DNA of 31,527 nt. Source: Saccoglossus kowalevskii. Taxonomy: Eukaryota > Hemichordata > Enteropneusta > Harrimaniidae. The position numbers and the translations under genes were made by a program. Under the pieces are notes generated by a model. The model ran no database searches. It was given only the letters and a program-made list of their open reading frames with translations, and was not told the origin of the DNA. Of the stretch, positions 11,140 to 24,400 are shown one piece after another. Positions within the stretch are counted from its first letter, which is position 1. Each line of letters starts with the position of its first letter. The stretch spans positions 66,151-97,677 of the forward strand of contig NW_003113962.1 in NCBI RefSeq assembly GCF_000003605.2. The letters are read 5' to 3'.

Positions 11140-11497
11140 ATGTGATGTAGATCTCAAAATCACAAGCGTACATTTCTCGATACACACATGTAAATGAGTG
11201 TGTCTGTGGATAAGTCGTTAGTTTCAGACTTTCAGATTACCTACCTGAATCTGTTTCTTCGCTTTGCTACCACATATTATGCAGATGTGGATCCAGGCAT
11301 ACACCCATCTACACACTGACACCAGTGTTGTAGTCACATTCACCAAAAATCACCCAAAACAGTCTTGGGTGATACTTACAGGGATAATGACTCATTTTTT
11401 ATTTACACAATTGAACATTTCCAAGCATCTACTGCATAATGTGATGTCATAGTTTAGAAATGTGTTTAACTGATACTCACATGGATCTACATCACAT
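11140..11497. mobile_element. Candidate 358-bp TIR element
   Basis: The left end ATGTGATGTAGATC and the right end GATCTACATCACAT are perfect 14-bp inverses. The interior is non-coding and includes GTGGATCCAGGCATA, which is nearly repeated at about 6352 (CTGGATCCAGGCATA). I see no clear target-site duplication, so the element boundaries are tentative. Confidence 0.4.
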
Positions 11498-12143
11498 TTC
11501 ACCATGCATGGAGGTTACATATCCTTGCCTTATAAGTTGTACCTTTGTATAAGTTATATTAATGCAAACACTTACAACAGTTGAAGCTCTCAGCTCTTCA
11601 AGTTGATCCTTTTACTTTCTTAAATATAAATGTATTACTGCATTTTTTTTTGACTGAAGTCGACTGCCACGCTCCTAGTTCTAATGAAATCTTTTTGATA
11701 TTGGTTCTTTAGAAAACACATCAAGAAAAAAGGGACAAGTTTGGGTATTTGTGCATATATACACGCTGGATGAAAAACATTTTTACAGCTCAGAGTATAG
11801 TGTTCATTTGGTAAATAACATTGCCAATGTGGCTTTGAATTAATGATATGGTATGTACCAGTAATTCAAATAACTTGAATGTGTAGTTCACTATCTCGTC
11901 AAAAAATGTTTTTTTTTTGTTAATTCAGAATCCAGTATGTACAATGAAAAATACTGACAAATGCTTAAATGTTTTGTTTTATTTGAAACAGAAGAGCCAT
12001 ATATAATATGTATATAATGCTTTATGAATTACATGGGTTACTGCATAGCTGGATGTCAAGTCTGTTATTCACTTTCAACTATTATCTCTTGCTGCCAACA
12101 CAATATATATTGAAATTCCATTATCTACTTCAATACTACTATA

Positions 12144-12302
12144 CCAGTTATCAGGTTAACATGGCAACTATCAAGTATGTATGCCAACTATCATATATAT
12201 ATATATATATATATGCAGACTATCAGTTATATATTCTGACTATTGGGTATATATGTCGACTATCAGGTATATATGACGACTATTGGGTATATATGCCGAC
12301 TA
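12144..12302. repeat. 20-bp tandem repeat with internal (AT)n tract
   Basis: About seven degenerate 20-bp units of the type CGACTATYRGGTATATATGN. The last three or four, up to 12302, are the cleanest. An (AT)11 microsatellite at 12193-12214 sits inside, apparently expanded from the TATATAT of one unit. Confidence 0.8.
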
Positions 12303-13365
12303 CATTTTTGGACTTAAGAATGGATATGGCTAACTAATAAAGGAGAGCATTTAAAAGTACTACAAATTTAACCATATATAAATATTTTTTTGCAAATATT
12401 TTGATCAATACCTGTTTACAATGACTAGTCCTGTCAATTTGTTTTCAACATTTATAACAAAGCAATTACAGAAAATTGCTGCAAGACTTGCAGATACTTT
12501 TAGAATGCATTAACCAATCTTTGTTACTTTTCTACTTTGAGCTTTATTGTACATCTTACTGGTGGTTTTAGTTGGTGGATATATAGTGTATAAATACTTG
12601 AATTGCATTAATAGCTTTAAATTGAAATATTAGCTAAATGTTTGACTTTGAATATTTCTTATCCGACATTTTCTTATTAATATAAATTTACCACCACCAA
12701 TTAAATCAAGATTGCTTTATATTATAATCTCTGTGGGAAAGGATTAAGTATATGGACATACTTTTTTCAAACTGTAAATAGTTTTATAATGCATGTTGCA
12801 TTAAATCAAATGCATCAAATAAAAAAATTATGTTGATTATTCAACTATGCAAAATACATTCTTCATATTAATTAAACAATTTACATATCAATGCCAACAC
12901 ATGTTGGTATCATCTTAAGATGGCTGACTTGAGTATATTTATTTTTTATATATCAACTATTGAATCATGCACATAATAATTACTGTAACACATGTAAATA
13001 AAGACTTCGTGCCATGCAGATTTGCTTACTGGTATGTAAAACCTCTATGAACGAATACATCTGTGAACTTAGCATTTGGTGTTTTGTTTAAACTTGTTTT
13101 ACTGTATATACATTGGGCCAGTATCTTTATTCTTGCATGTGTTATTTAAATAAAACCTTGAAATATTTCATTTTGCATATTCATTGTGTTTTATTTGCTA
13201 TTTTTATTACAATTTAATTGTTTTACATGTATTTATATGGTAAAGTAACACAATGCTGATATTTTCAGTCATTTCAGTTGTACAATGAATGAGAACAAAA
13301 ACAGATCTCACTACAACATAGTTACAAATCTTGACGTATTGATGTAATTAGTGCGAGCGTTTCAA

Positions 13366-13746
13366 CTATCCTTTCCCGACAAACTTTTCCCACTTCCTAA
13401 ATTTTATGTATAACTGATGTATAACATTAATGTTATTAAAACAATACTGATTGGTACATCGATATCTACAACCACTGAAAACAAACAGAAAAAAAAAGTA
13501 GGACGAAAAATGCAATGTCGGTAAAAACAAAATTAAACGACCTTTATGAGTTGGGGGCGCTATAGCTGAAGAGGAACAAATCAGAGCATAACAAACAAGC
13601 GAACAACGCGGAAGCTGAATCATTCAAGATCCAACCCGCCACGGATCCGGTATGTTTTAAATTATTTATGACGAAAATGACGGCGTCTTTCTGAATTTGT
13701 TGTTAGATAAGTTTCTTCATTGTGTGTAATTTGCTGGTGGATCTAA
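13366..13746 (+). promoter_or_regulatory. Probable promoter and non-coding exon 1 of pinocchio-like gene
   Basis: The sequence is GC-richer than its surroundings, with GGGGGCGC near 13553, GCGGAAG near 13608 and CGCCACGGATCCG just before a good donor (CCG|GTATGT at 13650). A 5' UTR exon ending at 13649 would splice to an acceptor at 15254 or 15303. The assembly gap starts 100 bp downstream. The minus ORF 13366-13623 here is judged accidental. Confidence 0.35.
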
Positions 13747-13911
13747 NNNNNNNNNNNNNNNNNNNNNNNNNNNNNNNNNNNNNNNNNNNNNNNNNNNNNN
13801 NNNNNNNNNNNNNNNNNNNNNNNNNNNNNNNNNNNNNNNNNNNNNNNNNNNNNNNNNNNNNNNNNNNNNNNNNNNNNNNNNNNNNNNNNNNNNNNNNNNN
13901 NNNNNNNNNNN
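13747..13911. other. Assembly gap (165 Ns)
   Basis: An unbroken run of N. The apparent ORFs across it are artefacts. Confidence 1.
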
Positions 13912-15254
13912 ACAATGGTTATTAACATAGCACCTGACCCCCTCTGCACTTTTTGTTTTGCATTTTAAGGTAAGAAATCGACATTTGAAACCGACAGGGT
14001 GTCGATTTACTAGGTGCCGTGTTTCACAACTTGTTTATTTATATATGTATAGCAGATGATTTTTTTTTTGAAAATTAGTATTTATTGATTTTCAGCCCCC
14101 AAGTGACTGTGCATTAACAGAAATAAAATGACAATTCAGAAGTGCATAAATTATAACACTAGAAAACTACCCGACCAAACGTGAAGAATTAAGCAGATTT
14201 CGATTAGACAACCATTATGCGAAAATTGAAACGGGTAGACTCGAAAAGAAAAAAAAATAGAAATTTCACCATATGTACTTCTTTAAAACAACAAACAGAT
14301 ATTGGACTACTATCTAAACTCACATGCTGAATATTGAATATGGATGCCATCAGATGCCAAAAATTGAATTAGACCAGAGAAAGCATACAAAATGCAATGA
14401 AATTTAAGATGAGATACATTTTAACACTTCATGCAGACTATTCACTAAACCGAGAAATACATTGTATTAATTTTTCCCAAAATCAAAGTACCAGTTCAAA
14501 CACCTCAATAAAATTCAAAAGTTTATTCATTAGTAAACACAAACAAAAAACTATTGCTAATGAAACTAATTGACTATATTAAAACAGCAATAACAATTCT
14601 ATTTTTTTTCCATTATTTCCATTATTAAACTTTAGTTTAACAAACATAATTTATACCCTTATTACACTTTTTAACTAAATTAGAAATGTATTGTTTCTTT
14701 TCGGTAGTAATAAATAAGTACACATAAAATTTGAACACAAGCTGTACTTACTTTATATATACTTATATATATATACTTTAGTAACATTAATGCTAATCTC
14801 ATAGACCCATGTCCGGTGTGTAGTACTTACTTGATGGTGGCTTACAGCGACCCAACACGCAAAAAGAAACGTTAACAAGAGCAAAATAAAGGTAGGGTAA
14901 GGTCAGTTGCAGCTAGCTGTGGTACTGCAGCTTATTTCTTCAGCTTCAGTGTTGTGAATAAATATAATATTTGCAAGTTAAAGTTTGAAACAAGTTTGAT
15001 CAGAGTTGGTTTGTGCGTTCTTCTGTCATGTAGCATGTGGAAAGACTTCATAATATTTTTGCTGATGATATTTTAAACATATATGACTTCATTAAAAACT
15101 GTAAAAAAAAATGCTTTATTTTATTTGTAACGCATACGTCTATAGTCAAAATACGTTATATTCAGTATATAACAAATTGTTATTTTTGATTTATTTGTGA
15201 TTCTATTGGAAATGACTTAAACCATGCTAAAAAACATTTCTATTTTTCAAACAG
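13912..15254. other. Sequence between gap and first coding exon of pinocchio-like gene
   Basis: A+T-rich, probably intron 1 of the downstream gene. A donor-like AAG|GTAAGA lies at 13970. A TATATA-rich microsatellite-like tract lies near 14754-14777. Nothing else is supportable. Confidence 0.5.
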
Positions 15255-15329
15255 ATATTCTGTAGTGCAATGCATTGTGGGTATAATCAATAACCCACCA
15301 CAGCTGATGAAAGTTTGTTTTCAAGAAAA

Positions 15330-15441
15330 ATGTGGAAGTTAGGATTGTGGGTAACATTTGAATCTGATAATGAAGATGAACATATGGATGATGATGGAGC
15401 AACAAGAGATAATCACCATGGTGATGATGAACCTGTGTCAG
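15330..15441 (+). CDS. pinocchio: Pinocchio-like coding exon 1 (acidic N-terminus)
   Basis: It starts at ATG 15330, with A at -3, and ends at CAG|GTACTA after one base of codon 38. The encoded 37 residues contain fifteen Asp/Glu. Possible acceptors are 15253-15254 (CAAACAG) and 15302-15303 (CCACAG). With the second one, extra in-frame residues (D-E-S-L-F-S-R-K) would precede Met1. Two short upstream ATGs lie in the presumed 5' UTR. Confidence 0.6.
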
Positions 15442-18400
15442 GTACTATTTATAATAGCATTAGAGTTATAATTTTAACTTTGATGAATCATAAATGAAGA
15501 AAAAGGTATACGAGGGGACAATGTTTGTTCTTGCTGTTTTTGTCATCTACATCTCTGGTGTAAACTCAAACAGTTAAAAATGTTAAAAATATTTTGAAAC
15601 AAACAATGAAATCAGTTATTCTGCTCTTACAATATTCAGAGCAATCCCAATGTCAAAATATCATTGGTTTTCTCTGTAATTAGATCTGTTGATTGCAGTA
15701 ACCTGATGTTATTTTCATTATGTAGTATAAATCATTTGTGTTGCCAAAAATTGACCAGTACTTTTCCCGCCAAAATGCTGGCCAGGATTTTTCTCCTTAA
15801 CTTTTGCTGAGATATATTGCTGTACCCTTTAGGAACTTTGTACAATTCATGTTATATTAATCTTACATTGAGATTAACACAGTACATGTAGTATTAATTG
15901 AAGAATGTGAATATTAATTACATTTTTTATGAACTTTTCGAGATCAAAAAAAAAATACAGTAACTGTTTTGAAGAAATCATGAGAAATTTCCACTTTACA
16001 AATTAAATTATGATGGCAGGCTTAATGGAGAGTAATCTGAAGCCTTCACCTCACATGTATGCCCAACAAGTGACAATGCAAGAATATGAAAAACAGTGTA
16101 AAGACTACACAAAACAGTCACTACAAGAGTTATTACAGAGTGAAGAGTATCAACGAAGATATAATACATGTTCCAGGTCAGTAATTGTAGATGATATACT
16201 GTAAAATGACTAATTTTCACTGGGTTTAAATTTCACTGATTTACCATTTCAGGCATATTCAGTGGGTTTTAAATTCACTGTTTCGTCATTTAGATAATGT
16301 GTTTTATGCTAAATTTTACATATTCACTGTGTTTTAATTTAGCGCATTTTTCCAGTCAGCGAAATAAGCTAAATTAAAACCCAGTGAATAATTACCCCCT
16401 TTACAGTAACACATGTTCCAGGTCAGTAATTGTAGATGATATATAATACATGTTCCAAGTCAGTAATTGTAGATGATATATAATACATGCATTGATTATT
16501 TTTATCACCAATCAAATCACTGAACACAATGAATATTGATATTCCCTTTGAGCCTTCAGAACTTTAATTTATGTGGTACCCATTAGATACTGAAATTCAT
16601 GTTCTACAGTGACTTGATGCTGCATTAGCCATCTAGCCATGTGTCTGTCTGTCCTTGAATAACTTCTCCTAAAACTCTGAACTGTGTTGGTATGTAGCTG
16701 GCTTGGGGGATTGGGAAACAGAATGAATTGAAATTTGATGAGGGTAGCATTTAATTTTGTTTTCAATTGGCCAGTTTAAACTAGATATGATTAAAAGACT
16801 TTCTAAATTGTGTTTAAATAGATACTCTATGACTTATTAGAAGATACCTTACTGGAATGATCTGAATTCTGATTGGTTACTGATCTAACTAGAACTAAAC
16901 ACAATTTTATAGTCATTTGGTTTGATGTAATTTGAGACAATGAACACTGTTATGTTTAGCGAAATGATGAACTAATTACACCACACCACAGTATTCTAGA
17001 CGAATAAATGAAATTATATTATTATATTTTGCCTGAAACTGTTAAATTTCAGTTGCAATGCATGCTGGTACAATGGTCACATGACACCAGGTTGCTCAGA
17101 GTGTGGTGGATATGCTATAAATAGATCCTGTGCGATATGTCATGGTAAATGTGTACAGATATGGACTAGAGATACAGATATGGTAAGTGTATACTGCCCC
17201 CTAGAGGCAATGTATTGATTGTAGAATCTGATCGCCCTCTAGTGGCAGTATTTAGATTTGCCAAAATTAATCGAACACTGATAAGGGTAAAATAATAAAG
17301 AAATTAAACAAGTCAAAATAAATACACATAAAAAAAATAAACAATAATATTAAATTACTACTGCTAATAATAATAACTATTGCAACTTTAGAAAAACATG
17401 TTATTATCAATATACAGGTATAGCAACAAAGAATAAAATAAAATGAAAATAATTGTGGATAAGACTACATATGTTTTTCATTTCTAGCTAGAAAAAAATT
17501 TTGTATGAATTTTTCTACAGATTTGATAATACGTTTATCTGTGCTTTGCAATAAATGAATGGATTTTTGGAGATTGGTTCATATTTCACTGGGTTATATA
17601 TGGGGATTTTATTTCTTAAAGTGAGCAATGATCACTAATTTGGTATTCTGAAGGTGTTTTTGGATTAGTATGCCTTCCTTTTCCAATTATTTATTTGATT
17701 CAGTATGGTTAAATATTGTATTTTGTTTTAAATGAAGCATCTTTGTCTTCCATCATACATGAAAACATTTTAATAAATTAAACTTGATTTGAAATATTGT
17801 TAATTATACTGCAAACATGTTGTCATGGTGACAAGTTGGTTTAAACTATGAAAGGCTATTGCTATAGATCATTCATAGAGAGAATATTAGCTGAACATTA
17901 ACCCTTTAAGTGCCCTATATTTATCCTACCTAAAGTTTGGTGCAAATATTTTCACATTTTATTAAATTCTCATTTGGGAGAAAACTATTTTGTATAAGGT
18001 TAAATCCATTAGGCGTTTTGACCATGTTATTTTTTATAACATGATCTTTTAACGTTATTTTGGTAAACTCATGTAAATAATATGTCTGAGTTTCACTAAA
18101 TAAGCTCCAGATCATAGTGCTGGCTTATTTGATTGCTGTTGCCATGGTTTTGAAATATTTACTCCATCCTTAGCAGCTGGATCATGTGTCTAAGGTCAAT
18201 GGATGTCATAAACTCATGTATTCCATGTGGGTCCCATACTATCCATAGTAACATATACACATTCTTGTTTATGTATAACACTTAAATGCACATAGCCAGT
18301 GTTTGAAATTACTGCCCATCTGTATGCCCAAAACAGGTAACTTTCAAGTCAGGTTAAAAATTAAAACTTGCATGCCCAGTGGTCTGTTAACAATTTTTCC

Positions 18401-21400
18401 TGGTCTGCTTCAATAAAAATGATATTTATTGATGAAGTTGGATGCCATTTACCTCTTATGGCTGATACACAGATTGTGCAACAAAAAATGCAACAATTAA
18501 AAATGGAAATAAATTATTTGTTTTGTGCATTTTTTGTGTTGCTTACTTGGAATGGGAACAGACGTATTTTAAATGCAGGGCTGATAAGCAACACAACATA
18601 TAATACATGCAACACTGAAAAATCTGGATGGTCTACCCTCGTTTAAAAGGTTACAAACTCGTCTCTCTAATGGACAAGGGATTACACAACTGTTATTTAA
18701 AAAGCTTGCAAGACACGAGTAACATTTGAAAAAGAAATCAATCATGATTTGGGGAATGCTTCAAGGAATGACTGCATATACAGATCAAAAATGTATGGCA
18801 CTTAACGGCTTAAGACGAGGTGCAATAAAAGTTCAGACGCTGATGATTTCATCTAGGTCTCAATGGAAATGGAAAAATAAATATTTTAGATCTTATCAAG
18901 ATATCTCTCATGCAAAGAAAACTGTTTACCTTAAGATTTTGTACTAATATATTTATTAACATTAATAACATGTACAACTGAGACGTCCACTTCCTTGTAA
19001 TGCTCAGACAGTGAAATGGGACTTGAATGTATACTGTCCTCTTGTGTTGAAGTATGTTGTCATGGTGACAAGTAGATTTCAAACAAATATGAAAGACTGC
19101 CCTCTATAGATAATTTGAAGAAAGAAATGCAATTTTCTTGAAATGTCATGTAAATCATGTTACAGATATTTTTCATTAAATTTCAACTAACTTTTATCAA
19201 AATATTACTGTAGAGAGAAAAACGATGACATTTATTGATATTTTACATGGTTGCATGGAATTTACAATTAAAAACCAGTGAATAATTAAATGTGTTCATA
19301 TGCTAGCTAAGAAGAACCATTGCCATTGTATCTAGCTATTTAAAATAGTTACTTAGAGCCACATTTACCAAATATTGCCTAATATACATGTATATCAGAT
19401 TCTTTAAAATTGGGGTTTGTGGTTACCATTTCACCTGGTTTTAAATTAGCATATTTAGCCAACAACAAAATAAGTGAGTGTAAAACTTGTAATTTAAACC
19501 CTATATACAGTATATTACTAGATTCAAGTTTTGCAGAATCAAAATTACAAATTGATCATGTATATTAAAGTAGAGCATGTCAGATTATATAACCTGTTCA
19601 TGCTTGATATTAGAAATCAATCTATTCAATTCATGGTCAGGTGAGGAAAGTAATCTGAGCTAGTGATACTGCTCTCGGCGTATTGTTGTATGATAGTTGC
19701 GTAGTCCTTCAACTGAATGCTTCAAAATGGCAGCTGCTTGCTTAGCAATTTTTGCTTTTATCAAAAAACATCAATATTTCCTATATTAATGGCTGTTCTA
19801 GCTAGTAACACATTTCTTAACAGGAATTCTGCGTAATTTTTCATAACATACTGAGTTACATGACTAGGTTTATAAAAAACAAGAAATTTGAATTTCTGGC
19901 CTAATAGTTGAGTATAATAAACAGTCTAGATTCAGTTCAATATTGTATTCAAATAATCTTCATTGTCACAATTTTCAATTCAAAATGGCCACCAGAATAT
20001 AAAGTATTTGTGTACTATAAAAGAAATATTCACTGGGTTTTGATGTTTGCAGGGATATTTCACTACTTTTAAATTCTTTACTTTTTTCTATTGTTTTTGT
20101 TGAGTTTTAATTTATCACGTTTAGATATCAAAGCAAAAAAACAAAACCAAGAAATAATTATAATTTCTGCTGCTTTAAAAAACACTTGTTTCCATAGATA
20201 AATGTAGTGGTATTTTTAATAATTACTCAAGATAATTATTTTTGGCGAGTATTCATTTTGCGTTCAATGAGTATTTATTGATGACTTTTTAGAATTAGGT
20301 TTTTTTAATTGTGTACTTAATATGACATTGTACAATGTGAGTGAGTGGAAAACATGTTTTGTATCATCAAATCTACTAGGCATGCCACAAATATACAAGA
20401 CTATTTTGATACTGTAAGTAGACTATTATGTGTGAGGTGGGTGGAGGTAGCAGGAACGATGTTTTTTTTGGCGGGGATGGGGAGTCATGTCTGAAATATG
20501 AATAGCATTGTATAGCCCAACCAGATAAATTGATGGAAGGGGCATGATTTGGTTTTTTTAGTCCACATAATATTGAGCCCTAATTACATACATGTATATG
20601 GTAGCAAATGAACATGCTTATAATAAAATGTTCAGGCTGCATGTGTGCAAGCCAGAAATTCAAACTCCAACAATGCATACATTTACATACTATTAGCATA
20701 AATTTACATATTATTAAGTCATGGTCATGTCATGACATGTCACTGTGTTTTCTTATCACATCAATTTGGTTCAGTAATATTTGGATTGAAAATGTGAAAA
20801 ACACAAAGATGAAAAACATGTCCCTTTTAATTCATAATTCTAAAACGTTGATATGACCAAATTACATTGACACCTGTACTATTTTGCTGTTAAGTAGAGA
20901 TAATACAGCACTGTTTGGTGCATTCATAAATACATAATTTCATTATGAGCTAAAAAATAAAAAAAAATGCAATTACGGTAATGACAAAAATATTGCCTAG
21001 CGTAGTTCATTTTCAAATCATGTTCATCTGCTAGCTGTCAGGGTCAGATTGTCAATTCATTTTGATATGTTGTTTTTAAAAGCCGCTTTATTAAAAATTT
21101 CACACCGGCACTGTCAATGCTTCATCCCTATAGCAAGTGCATTTTTGTCACTCTAATCAAAAAAACAATTTACAGAATATTTTGAGTAATTTCATTATTT
21201 ATCAATCAGTGTATGGCTTACTATGCCTAAAAAAATTACTCAATTTTTTGGTCAATTTATTCAAGCTTGGTACAGAGGCATTGTATTGTTTCACAAAGAT
21301 GGAATTTGAATAATGTGATGATCCAACCCAAGATGGTCAACTGCCAAACATTTATTTATGAAAATCTGAATTTTTTGTCTTTCATACACAATTATGGTTT

Positions 21401-24400
21401 TATCTCATATTTACACTGAGCTGTGAGGTCAAAACTTGTTACAAAGATGATTGTATTCATAAATGAATGTTTATCTGTGTCATAGTCTAATCTGAAATGG
21501 CCAACTGCCAGCCATTTTGTCAATACAATAGCTTGTAGTTTATGGTTACTGTGGGAGCATATACACGCTTGCTATATAAATTTAGCCCTTTATATCTATC
21601 CTGCTTTCTTATTCCATTCTAATTCCGACCAACTCCTGCCCATTTTGTTTTGTTTTCTCAGATACACTTGTACCAATTTTCATCAAAGCTGGTAAAAAGA
21701 CCAGATATAATGTTATGTATACATATGCATGTCAATTTGTTTTTCACTTTGTTGAATTTTAACCAACTACCAGCCATTATCGTCCAAAAAATCTAAACAT
21801 TTCATCAACTGTTTTGACTGGTGGTCATGTGGTTTTACATGACATAAGCAACCAAAAAGATGAGTCAAAATGGTATACTAGTATAACTGTATAATGCAAA
21901 ACATTACTTCTTTTCTTGAGACTGAAATCCAGGTCATTTTAATTAACCCCTGTCAGTATGACAGTTGATCTTTTTTGCACTACCAGGGGTCGAAATACTC
22001 TGGTGCACACTGCACTATGCACATAGATTATTAGCTAGTGCAAGTAAACTCAAAATATAATGTGCACGCTGTGCATGTAGAAATTAACACATTTTCTCAT
22101 TATATTCACTGAGCCTAAATTAAGTTCAACCAATATTGTAAGATAACCCAAAAAAAAACAAATTCTTTCATGATCGAATAGATCGAGAACCTGTAAATTT
22201 TATTAAAACTTTAAAATTGGTGGCCATGCATTTCACAACAAGTTAGTGCAGATAAATTTCAAATTCAACGTGCACACTGTGCATGCAGGGGAAAAATTCT
22301 ATTTCAATCCCTGACTACATACATAATAAAAAGACAGAGACCTAAAATCAATTCCAAAATTATTGACAATAAAGTCACATACAATCCCTGCAACACTGTC
22401 ATTATTGTGCATCTTGTCAGGCTCGTGAAATCATTTTGAATGTACAACAATCAACAGAGATCTGAAATCATATTCAATTTGCATATTCAAACCCAGGAAC
22501 AATGAAACCACAATTGTTTACACACAGTCGCACAGATCAGTACCCAAAACCATGTAATGGCTGTCCCGCCAAAAATATTGAAGTGTGAGCCACACACAGT
22601 AAGTGGCCTTTAAAACAAGTCATATGACTATTTTGATACTGCATAATACATCAGACTGCTGGCAATAGACTTCATTTGAATACTGAATAAGCCATGTCTT
22701 TAGTCATTGTAAGTAACTATATGAAAATAGTTTATAGTCATTTTATTTTATGACTCAAATTGGCTGAATGGCAGCTATGTTGATTTTATTTTTAAGTCAT
22801 CTTTTGACCAATTTTTTTTGGGGGCATCTTCACCAGCCTTGGTTTGTTTATTTGTCCATCATTTCACCATTAAACCATGGAAGGAATCCCACTATAAACC
22901 TGTTTATGCTCTGGTGTGTTTCCATGGTAAATGAAACAAAAAGTCATGTATTTTTGTCAATTAGTTATGAAGTGATATAAGATGGCTATTAAAGTCTATT
23001 GATTCAAATTTGAAATTGCTGTGGGTTGCTGATTGGTGGATCTAGCTCCTTGGCACACCCAATCAAATCATTCAATTTAACTGAGGTTAAATTTTCTTAA
23101 CATGATCACACATGGGTTCGTAGGGATGGCTGGGATGGCTTCAGTGGTACCGTGTAAATCAGATGATGACCAACTGGCAGCCATTTTGTTTTATATTTCA
23201 ATTCTCCTCCCCTTTGCTGACACACTAAACCATTTTCTAAAGTTTGTCACAAAAAGCAACTCATTACAGTTTCATGTCCATGCCAATGTTATGTGTTTCA
23301 TTGGAATTTTTTTGTCATTATTACTCTTTCCTTTGTTTTCTCAAATGCATCCAATACAGACGGAAACTCAAGTTCGTCCTTGACATTGGTATATATATGA
23401 GCTTGGGATATGACCTAAATTTCACACAAAACCTGAGAACGAAGAAATAGATACCCAGTCATAAATAATAATCATATTTAACATTACTAGATCATTGCAA
23501 GAATGATTTAGCAAATATGGTACATTAAACAATGTTTCTGAAATAAATCTCAGTCTTTGAATATTTCACACTTGGAAATCTGCTGAATATATAATAGTGT
23601 TCATGTTTTATTCATTTGATGCACGGATATTGCCACTTGAGCAAAGATGAGAGTAACCATAGCAATATCCTGCACACGCATTTGTGACAATCTTTCAAAA
23701 TGAGGTCTCAGTTCTCAGTTGAGATGAAATTTTTGATTATTTCAATGATGGGAGTCTTAGTTATCGGTAAAGTCAGTCAGTAGTGAAGTACTAAACCAAT
23801 AACAGATGACTTCATCTGTTCTGCATAAAACCAATAACATATGACTTCATCACTTCTGCATAAAACCAATAACAGATGAGTTATCGTGTTTGATGAAACA
23901 AATGCATTAGATGATTTCTGACCTCAAGAAAATAAAAACACATCAAATTTTAAAGTATCTGCCAGTTGCTTAGCAACCTATTAAATGCATGATAAGATCA
24001 AATGATGTCATGTTTCTAATGACACAATTTGAATAAAAACAATATTTTACTTACTGGTAATGTCCTAACTAATTTGTGTCAAACAAATCAAGGCTGTGAA
24101 AAAAGGAAAAAGTACTTCATGAGTCTCTACAGTGTTTTATGATTGCTTGCTTTGTTTCATCAACTAACCCTCATATATTGGCATTCTGTCATTTTTCTAC
24201 TCTAATCATGGTTTAACTTTTTCACCACCAGACTTCCGTGTCCAAATTTGTCTGCACATTTTTCTTATATTCTCCAATATTTTTGGAAATGAATACTAAT
24301 TTTGGAGCCAATAGACAAAATCTGTTTCAATTTTCAGTTTTTACTCAAAAAAGTTTTTTTTTTGTCCCAATCTTCTGAAGACAAGCCATGCATGACACAG

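Larger units (their letters stand above)
10352..13365. other. Intergenic region downstream of MKRN2OS-like gene
   Basis: About 3 kb, very A+T-rich. Apart from the candidate TIR element at 11140-11497 and the tandem repeats at 12144-12302, I see no gene, RNA or conserved motif. The 109-codon ORF at 12008-12337 is built on the AT repeat. Confidence 0.6.

Noticed and set aside
12008-12337. A 109-codon ORF rich in Tyr and Ile
   Set aside because: Its second half is the AT microsatellite and the 20-bp tandem repeat; composition explains it.
13366-13623. An 85-codon minus-strand ORF beside the gap
   Set aside because: The translation is low-complexity hydrophobic and the segment reads better as promoter/5' UTR. 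I found no acceptor or homologue.
13703-13949. ORFs spanning the N run
   Set aside because: Artefacts of unread bases.
14815-14880. A minus-strand donor-like ATCAAGTAAGTAC
   Set aside because: No matching acceptor and no open, protein-like frame upstream on that strand.
23102-23450. Two overlapping hydrophobic plus-strand ORFs in the long intron
   Set aside because: They cover the repeated GGCAGCCATTTTG segment, have no splice context and show no family features.
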